A DNA stretch of 64,000 bases. It comes from Nguyenibacter vanlangensis. GTDB taxonomy: Bacteria > Pseudomonadota > Alphaproteobacteria > Acetobacterales > Acetobacteraceae. Where the stretch lies: NCBI RefSeq assembly GCF_038719015.1, contig NZ_CP152276.1, forward strand, positions 3,298,001 to 3,362,000, given 5' to 3'. Of this stretch, positions 58,876 to 64,000 are shown in pieces. Numbering within the stretch: the stretch's first letter is position 1; the number at the start of each line of letters is the position of its first letter. The notes under the pieces were generated by a model, which was given only the letters and a program-made list of their open reading frames with translations, searched no databases and was not told the DNA's origin. The position numbers and the translations under genes were made by a program.

Positions 58876-59867
58876 CAGGGCTCTTCCTCTCCATAATCCT
58901 GCCATTGCGGGCCGCCCATGGCCCAGACCAGCAGCCCCTTCTGGGCATGCAGGCGATTTTCGGCTTCGTCGAATACCACCGATTGCGCGCCCTCGAACAC
59001 GTCCTCGGTGACTTCCTCGCCGATATGGGCAGGCAGGCAGTGCATGAACAGGGCATCGGGTGCCGCCAGCGCCATCAGCGCCACGTCGACGCAATAGGGC
59101 GCGAAGGCGACGCGGCGTTGTTCGGCGTCGCTGTCGGACATGCTGACCCAGGTATCGGTCAGCACGCAGTCGGCCCCGGCGACGGCCTGGCGCGGGTCGG
59201 TCGTCACCATGATGTCGGCGCCGCCCTGCCGCGCCCAGGCCAGGGCGTTTTCCGACGGCGCATGGCTGGCCGGGGTGGCCAGGCGCAGCGCGAAGCCGAA
59301 CAGCCGCGCCGCCTCGATGAACGAGGTGGCGACATTGTTGCCGTCGCCCACCCAGGCCAGGGTCCGGCCCGCGATCGGCCCGCGATGTTCCTCGAACGTC
59401 ATGATATCGGCCAGGATCTGCACCGGGTGGGAATCCGGCGTCAGCCCGTTGATGACCGGTACGCTGGACCAGCGTGCCAGTTCGCGCAGCGCCGTGGCGT
59501 CGCCGGTGCGCAGCACGATGGCATCGACGAAGCGCGACAGCACGCGCGCCGTATCGGCGATCGTCTCGCCCCGGCCCAATTGCATGTCGTTGGGCGACAG
59601 CAGGATGACGTCGCCGCCCAACTGCCGCATCCCGACCTCGAACGACACCCGGGTGCGCGTCGACGGCTTGGACAGCATCAGCCCCAGCGCACGGCCCAGC
59701 AGCGGCTGGCGCGGATGCAGCGGCCGGGCGCGGCCGCGCTGCATCCGCTTGATGCGGCTGCCCAGATCCAGGATGGCGCGCAGCGTGGCACCGTCGAAAT
59801 CGCGCAGATCCAGGAAATGCCGCGGCGGCGGCCCGGCCAGAAGCGGAGCGGAGGGCAGGGCATTCAT
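58875..59867 (-). CDS. argF: Ornithine carbamoyltransferase
   Basis: 330 residues. Carbamoyl-phosphate site [15 protein letters not shown], then [10 protein letters not shown], ornithine site DTWVSMSD, and [11 protein letters not shown] with the catalytic Cys. Makes citrulline in arginine synthesis. Start ATG 59867 overlaps the argD stop as ATGA; with argD it forms the arginine operon. Confidence 0.97.
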   Translation of the reverse strand: MNALPSAPLLAGPPPRHFLDLRDFDGATLRAILDLGSRIKRMQRGRARPLHPRQPLLGRALGLMLSKPSTRTRVSFEVGMRQLGGDVILLSPNDMQLGRGETIADTARVLSRFVDAIVLRTGDATALRELARWSSVPVINGLTPDSHPVQILADIMTFEEHRGPIAGRTLAWVGDGNNVATSFIEAARLFGFALRLATPASHAPSENALAWARQGGADIMVTTDPRQAVAGADCVLTDTWVSMSDSDAEQRRVAFAPYCVDVALMALAAPDALFMHCLPAHIGEEVTEDVFEGAQSVVFDEAENRLHAQKGLLVWAMGGPQWQDYGEEEP

Positions 59868-61078
59868 GCCGCGGACTCCTCGGCCACGGACGTCTCGGCG
59901 GCCAGATGCGCGCGCAGCCGCTGCGCCGCCCGGCGCAGGCGCTGGCCGGCCTCGGCGCAATCGTCCTCGGTCAGCACCAGCGGCGGCACCAGGCGCAGCA
60001 CGTTGTCGCCCGCCGTCACGCTCAGCACGCCCTCGTGCATCGCCGCCTCCTGCATCAGCCCGACGGGCACCACGCAGCGCAACCCCAGCATCAGCCCGAT
60101 CCCCCGCCGCTCGGCGAACAGGTCGGGGAATTCGGTGATCAACCCATCCAGCCGGCCGGCCAGTTGCGCACCGCGTGCCTGCACATCCTGCAGAAATCCG
60201 GGGGCCAGCACCACGTCCAGCACCGCGTTCGCCGCCGTGCAGGCCAGCGGGTTGCCGCCGAACGTCGTACCGTGCGAGCCGGGCGTCAGGTGACGGGCCA
60301 ACGCCTCGGTCGCCAGGATGGCGCCCATCGGAAAGCCGCCGGCGATCCCCTTGGCGGTGGACATCACGTCCGGGGTCACGCCCGACCATTCATGGGCGAA
60401 CAGCCGGCCGGTCCGGCCCATGCCGGACTGGACCTCGTCCATGCCCAGAAACAGGCCGAATTCGTCGCAGGCCGCGCGCAATTCCTGCAGGAAGCGCGGA
60501 TCGGCGACGTTGACGCCGCTTTCGCCCTGCACCGGCTCGATCATGATGCCGGCGGTCTCGGCCGTGATCGCGGCGCGTACGGCGTTCATGTTGTTCATCG
60601 GCACATGGTCGAAGCCCTCGACCTGCGGGCCGAACCCTTCGAGATATTTAGGGTTGCCGGTCGCCGCCAGCATCGCCAGCGTCCGCCCGTGGAAGGCGCC
60701 GTTGAAGCAGATGACGCGGTTGCGCTCGGGGTGGCCGCCGAAGGCCTGGGCGCGGCGGATCATCTTCACCATGCCCTCGTTCGCCTCGGCGCCCGAATTG
60801 CAGAAGAAGACGCTGTCGGCGAAGCTGGCGGCGACCAGCCGTTCGGCCAGCCGCTCGGCCTGGGGTACCCGGTACAGGTTCGACACATGCATCACCCGCG
60901 CGGCCTGGTCGGCCACCGCCGCGACCAGATGCGGGTGGCCATGCCCCAGCGACGAGGTCGCGATCCCCGCGCCCAGATCCAGGAATCGTCGCCCGTCCGC
61001 CGCGTACAGCCAGCAGCCTTCGCCCCGCTCGAATGCGAGGTCGGCACGGTTGTAGGTGGGCATCAGGGCGGGAATCAT
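59864..61078 (-). CDS. argD: Acetylornithine aminotransferase
   Basis: 404 residues from ATG 61078 ([16 protein letters not shown]). Class-III aminotransferase: [34 protein letters not shown] and the PLP Lys in [26 protein letters not shown] follows. An in-frame extension to 61204 is disfavoured because the conserved N terminus begins here. Confidence 0.96.
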   Translation of the reverse strand: MIPALMPTYNRADLAFERGEGCWLYAADGRRFLDLGAGIATSSLGHGHPHLVAAVADQAARVMHVSNLYRVPQAERLAERLVAASFADSVFFCNSGAEANEGMVKMIRRAQAFGGHPERNRVICFNGAFHGRTLAMLAATGNPKYLEGFGPQVEGFDHVPMNNMNAVRAAITAETAGIMIEPVQGESGVNVADPRFLQELRAACDEFGLFLGMDEVQSGMGRTGRLFAHEWSGVTPDVMSTAKGIAGGFPMGAILATEALARHLTPGSHGTTFGGNPLACTAANAVLDVVLAPGFLQDVQARGAQLAGRLDGLITEFPDLFAERRGIGLMLGLRCVVPVGLMQEAAMHEGVLSVTAGDNVLRLVPPLVLTEDDCAEAGQRLRRAAQRLRAHLAAETSVAEESAA

Positions 61079-61372
61079 CGAAAGCCAGGCCTTGTTGTGA
61101 TGGTTGTGTTCCGGATCGTTCGTCTGCGGAAACACCAAAGGGCCCACACGCCGCAGCGGGCAGGCCTCGGTCTCCGCGCGCATGATGCGGGCGGGCGGCG
61201 GCACAAGTCAAATCCTGTCTTGACATGGCCCTCTTTCTGCGCACCCGCCGCGCCGGCGGGGCTTGAAGCCCCCCGGCTGCGTGCCAACGTCACCGACCGT
61301 CCCGGGACGCCGGGCAGGACCGTTCGGCGCGGGATCGTCCGTCATGACAGGACGGACACAGGAGACCGGGTC
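61079..61372. other. Divergent intergenic region argD/stomatin-like gene
   Basis: 294 bp without a supported gene. It contains a stem built from CCGGCGGGGCTT and AAGCCCCCCGG (about 61250-61283). Promoters for both directions must lie here; none could be assigned with confidence. Confidence 0.5.
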
Positions 61373-62260
61373 ATGAATGCGATTACACTCGTCTTGTCGG
61401 GGCTGCTGCTGCTGCTGGGCATCTGGGCCGGCGGCCTGCTGGGTCCCGAGGGCGCACCCATCCATCCTTGGTGGGCTCTGCCGTTCCTCGTCCTGTCGCT
61501 ATGGATCTTCCTGTCGCTGCGGATGGCCAATGTCTGGCAGAAATTCGTCGTGCTGCGGATGGGGCGCCTGCAGGGCGTCCACGGGCCTGGCCTGTTCATG
61601 ATCATCCCGGTGATCGACCGCATCGTCGCGATCATCGACGAACGCATCCAGACGACGGGTTTCAACGCCGAGCAGGCACTGACGCGCGACACCGTGCCGG
61701 TGAATGTCGATGCCGTGATCTTCTGGCATGTCCGCGATTCCGAGGCCGCGGCGCTGCGCATCACCAATTACCGCGAGGCGATCGACCGGATCGCCCAGAC
61801 CTCGTTACGCGAGATGATCGGCTCGTCCATGCTGGCCACGCTGCTGTCGGACCGGCGATCCTCGAACGAACAATTGCGCGCCGAAATCGCCGGCAAGATC
61901 ACGGCCTGGGGGATCGATGTCATGTCGGTCGAAATCCGCGACGTCGCCATTCCCGTGGCGCTGCAGGACGCGATGTCGCGCCAGGCTCAGGCCGAGCGGG
62001 AGAAACAGGCCCGCATCATCCTGGGCTCGGCCGAGGCCGAGGTGGCGGCCCGTTTCGTCGACGCGGCCGAAACCTATGCCGGCCATCCGGCGGCCCTGCA
62101 ATTGCGGGCGATGAACATCATTTATGAGACAACCAAGGAACGCGGCGCGACGATCCTGATGCCGACGACGATGATCGACAGCATGAACCCGGCCGCGGTC
62201 GCGGTCCTGTCGGGGGCGGCGGCCCGGACCGAACCCGAGATGCGCACCGCCGCCGAATAA
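61373..62260 (+). CDS. Stomatin/prohibitin-like SPFH membrane protein
   Basis: 295 residues. Two N-terminal hydrophobic segments (LVLSGLLLLLGIWAGGLL and WWALPFLVLSLWIFLSL) precede a slipin-type SPFH domain: KFVVLRMGRLQGVHGPGLF, DAVIFWHVRD, REMIGSSMLATLLSDR, EIRDVAIPVALQDAMSRQAQAEREKQAR (in parts). Forms membrane microdomain oligomers; slipins often pair with an NfeD partner, which is not seen here. ATG 61373 follows AGGAG. Confidence 0.9.
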   Translation: MNAITLVLSGLLLLLGIWAGGLLGPEGAPIHPWWALPFLVLSLWIFLSLRMANVWQKFVVLRMGRLQGVHGPGLFMIIPVIDRIVAIIDERIQTTGFNAEQALTRDTVPVNVDAVIFWHVRDSEAAALRITNYREAIDRIAQTSLREMIGSSMLATLLSDRRSSNEQLRAEIAGKITAWGIDVMSVEIRDVAIPVALQDAMSRQAQAEREKQARIILGSAEAEVAARFVDAAETYAGHPAALQLRAMNIIYETTKERGATILMPTTMIDSMNPAAVAVLSGAAARTEPEMRTAAE

Positions 62261-62277
62261 CGGCGCAGACGGTCGGA

Positions 62278-62305
62278 CGCGCGGCCGGCGGTATCCGGCC
62301 GCGCG
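62278..62305. terminator. GC-rich hairpin between convergent genes
   Basis: CGCGCGGCCGG and CCGGCCGCGCG form a perfect 11-bp stem with a 6-base loop, in the 51-bp gap between the stomatin-like gene and the M1 peptidase gene. No T run, so termination is inferred from position and stability. Confidence 0.55.
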
Positions 62306-62311
62306 CCGCGA

Positions 62312-64000
62312 TCAGTGGCCGTGTGCTGCCAGCCAGGCGGCCAGCGCCGGCTGCGCCCGTGCCGCGATCCCGGCATTGGCCGCGATCAGGTCGACGGCTT
62401 TCTTCGCCTGGATCGTGGCGCCGGTCGATGCAGTTACCGACGGGTCCGCCATCAGCGCCTTCGCCACGGCGGGGCTGACCGACTGGCCGGCGATGGTCGG
62501 CAGCAGATCCGCCTGCGACCAGGGGGCCAGGTGGCTGCGGATCTGCTTCTGGGTCGCAGGGGCCTGGACCAGGCTCCAGACCAGGTCCGGATTGTCGCTG
62601 TCATGGGCGACCACCGCCAGCACGCGCGCGATGCGCCCGTTCGGGATCACGCCGCTATAGGCGATCCGCACTGTCCGCGCGATCAGCGCCGGATCGCGCG
62701 CGGCGGCCAGGGCGCGGAAGAAGCGCAGCTTGTCCTCGGTATTGCCCGCCGCCTGCAGCATGCCGGCCAGCGCGTCATAGGTGGCGCTGTCGGCATGGCG
62801 TCCGACGACCCAGGTGACCGGGGCGACCATGCTGGCCGGCAGGCTGGCCGGATCGCGGCGATAGGCGGCAAAGCGGCGCTGGGCTTCGGCCGCCACGTCC
62901 TGGTCGTCGAACTGGCCCAGGGCCGCAATCACCTCGGGACGCAGCAGCGTATCCAGGAAGGATTCACCCGCGCGCGGCGTCCAGCCCAGGCGCGCCAGTT
63001 GCGGCGCCAGCAGGGCGCGGGCAAAGGCGTGGAAGGCCGGACGCGCCGCGCTGCCGCGCGCCAGTTCGTCCAGGGTACGCAGATGGCTGATCGTATCCTG
63101 CCAGACCGCGATATTGTCCTCGTGCCGGGCGTTCAGGTCGGCAATCAGGTCCAGCCAGGCCGCCAGCGGCGCCTGCCCAGCCTGGAACAGCGCGAACTGG
63201 TCCCCCAGCAGATCGGCCCGGTCGGCGGCGCCGAACCGGGCGAAGGCGGATGCCAGAGCCGTCAGCGACGCGGTGTCATAGGCGGTGCGGTAATAGCCGT
63301 TCTCGCCCATATTGGCCTTCAGCGCCTGGCCGCAGCCGGCGAAGGTCAGGCTCTGCGGATGGTCGGGCGTCAGGATCGTGCGCTGCGACGCGATGCCCGG
63401 ACCGCCGACGGTGACCGGAATGTTCCAGCGCGCCGGTAGTGGATGCGGATCATCGATGCTGAAGCGGCCCTCGGTCAGGGTCAGCGTCGTATTGCCTGCC
63501 GTGCAATGGCGCGCCACGCTGACCAGCGGGATGCCCTTCTGTTCGGTAAAGCTTCGGGCGACGCTGGCGACATCCTGGTGCGATACGCCGGACAGGGCGG
63601 CCCACAGATCGGCGCTGGTGGTGTTGCCATAGGCATGGGCCTTCATGTAGGCGCGCATGCCGTCGCGGAAGATCTCGGGACCCAGCCAGTCCTCGATCAT
63701 CCGGATGACCTGCTCGCCCTTCTGATAGCTGATCCGGTCGAAGGCCGTGTCGGCCTCGCTGACGTCATGGATCACTTGCTGGATCGGGTGGGTCGTGGGG
63801 TGCGCGTCCTGCGCCATGGCCGCCTCGCGCTCGGCATGTTCGCGCGGCCACATCTGCCAGCCCGGGTTGAAATGATCCGTGGCCTTGGTTTCCATCCAGG
63901 TGGCGAAACCTTCGTTCAGCCAGATATTGTCCCACCATCCCATGGTCACCAGGTCGCCGGACCATTGATGCGCCATTTCATGGGCTACGACGATATACAC
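62312..64000 (-). CDS. M1-family aminopeptidase (N-terminal part outside window)
   Basis: 562 visible residues, open to the window end, so the N-terminal domain is missing. The zinc site HEMAHQW with the downstream Glu in NEGFATWME is complete, followed by the Tyr-bearing helical region (RISYQKGEQVIRM) and an ERAP-type C-terminal helical-repeat domain. Cleaves N-terminal residues from peptides. Location and exact subfamily (PepN or ERAP-like) cannot be fixed without the start. Confidence 0.9.
   Translation of the reverse strand: MYIVVAHEMAHQWSGDLVTMGWWDNIWLNEGFATWMETKATDHFNPGWQMWPREHAEREAAMAQDAHPTTHPIQQVIHDVSEADTAFDRISYQKGEQVIRMIEDWLGPEIFRDGMRAYMKAHAYGNTTSADLWAALSGVSHQDVASVARSFTEQKGIPLVSVARHCTAGNTTLTLTEGRFSIDDPHPLPARWNIPVTVGGPGIASQRTILTPDHPQSLTFAGCGQALKANMGENGYYRTAYDTASLTALASAFARFGAADRADLLGDQFALFQAGQAPLAAWLDLIADLNARHEDNIAVWQDTISHLRTLDELARGSAARPAFHAFARALLAPQLARLGWTPRAGESFLDTLLRPEVIAALGQFDDQDVAAEAQRRFAAYRRDPASLPASMVAPVTWVVGRHADSATYDALAGMLQAAGNTEDKLRFFRALAAARDPALIARTVRIAYSGVIPNGRIARVLAVVAHDSDNPDLVWSLVQAPATQKQIRSHLAPWSQADLLPTIAGQSVSPAVAKALMADPSVTASTGATIQAKKAVDLIAANAGIAARAQPALAAWLAAHGH

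Noticed and set aside
59906..62260. Long rightward ORF (over 600 codons before the stomatin start) opposite argD
   Set aside because: It is antisense to a canonical ArgD; its sequence is low-complexity Arg/His/Gly with no domain, typical of the mirror frame of high-GC genes. Only the part from 61373 is real.

Overview
The window joins the right part of a prophage (1 to about 34,490) to a stretch of ordinary alphaproteobacterial chromosome (34,492-64,000). The housekeeping proteins (short IF-1, alpha-type Maf/RNase E-G/YacG cluster, HrpB, single-chain ArgD-ArgF, Hsp33) and the high-GC coding suggest an acetic-acid-bacterium-like member of the Acetobacteraceae (Gluconacetobacter/Komagataeibacter type). 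That assignment is inference from protein style; no database was searched.

Prophage. The left end lies outside the window and no integrase is visible. A leftward early block (7,018 to 952) of tightly coupled genes carries a ParB-like protein, a VRR-NUC nuclease, a TOPRIM/VirE-type primase-helicase and a run of very small ORFs, several under 60 codons. A control region (7,050-10,300) holds small DNA-binding proteins, each next to a dyad-symmetric operator-like site, and one secreted accessory protein. Rightward transcription from about 10,188 covers a Mor-like regulator, a lysis cassette (holin-like genes, lambda R-type endolysin, Rz with nested Rz1), a lambda-type head module (Nu1, GpA, gpW-like, portal, a protease-capsid fusion, gpZ) and a P2-type contractile tail in P2 order (V, W, J, I, H, G, FI, FII, E/E', T, U, X, D). 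A T7 slippery run at 29,823 gives a P2-like E-E' frameshift product. The phage ends against the 3' end of an intact tRNA-Phe, the likely attachment site.

The most unusual signal is a 19-bp sequence, TTTGTCGCCTSNTGACGTG, found five times in the phage (6,257; 15,061; 17,713; 21,656; 27,482). Every copy is in frame with the gene in or behind which it sits and spells L-S-P-x-D-V with identical codons outside the variable position. It sits in the C-terminal part of the ParB-like protein, in the terminase tail, in the protease-capsid linker and, twice, exactly two codons after a stop codon at module boundaries.

Chromosome. Leftward genes: yacG, RNase E/G-like, maf, infA, hisD, hisG, murA, dcd, two small proteins and a GT4 glycosyltransferase. 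Rightward: a GT9 glycosyltransferase, thrS and infC, which probably starts at ATA. A perfect 15-bp bidirectional terminator separates infC from a leftward envelope-stress-like cluster (OmpR-type regulator, histidine kinase, small exported protein, SIMPL protein), preceded by an HtrA-type protease and HrpB. dsbD diverges from hrpB. Then come a Pro/Ala-rich lipoprotein, hslO, a small protein, argF and argD (leftward), a stomatin-like protein (rightward) and the C-terminal part of an M1 aminopeptidase cut by the window edge.
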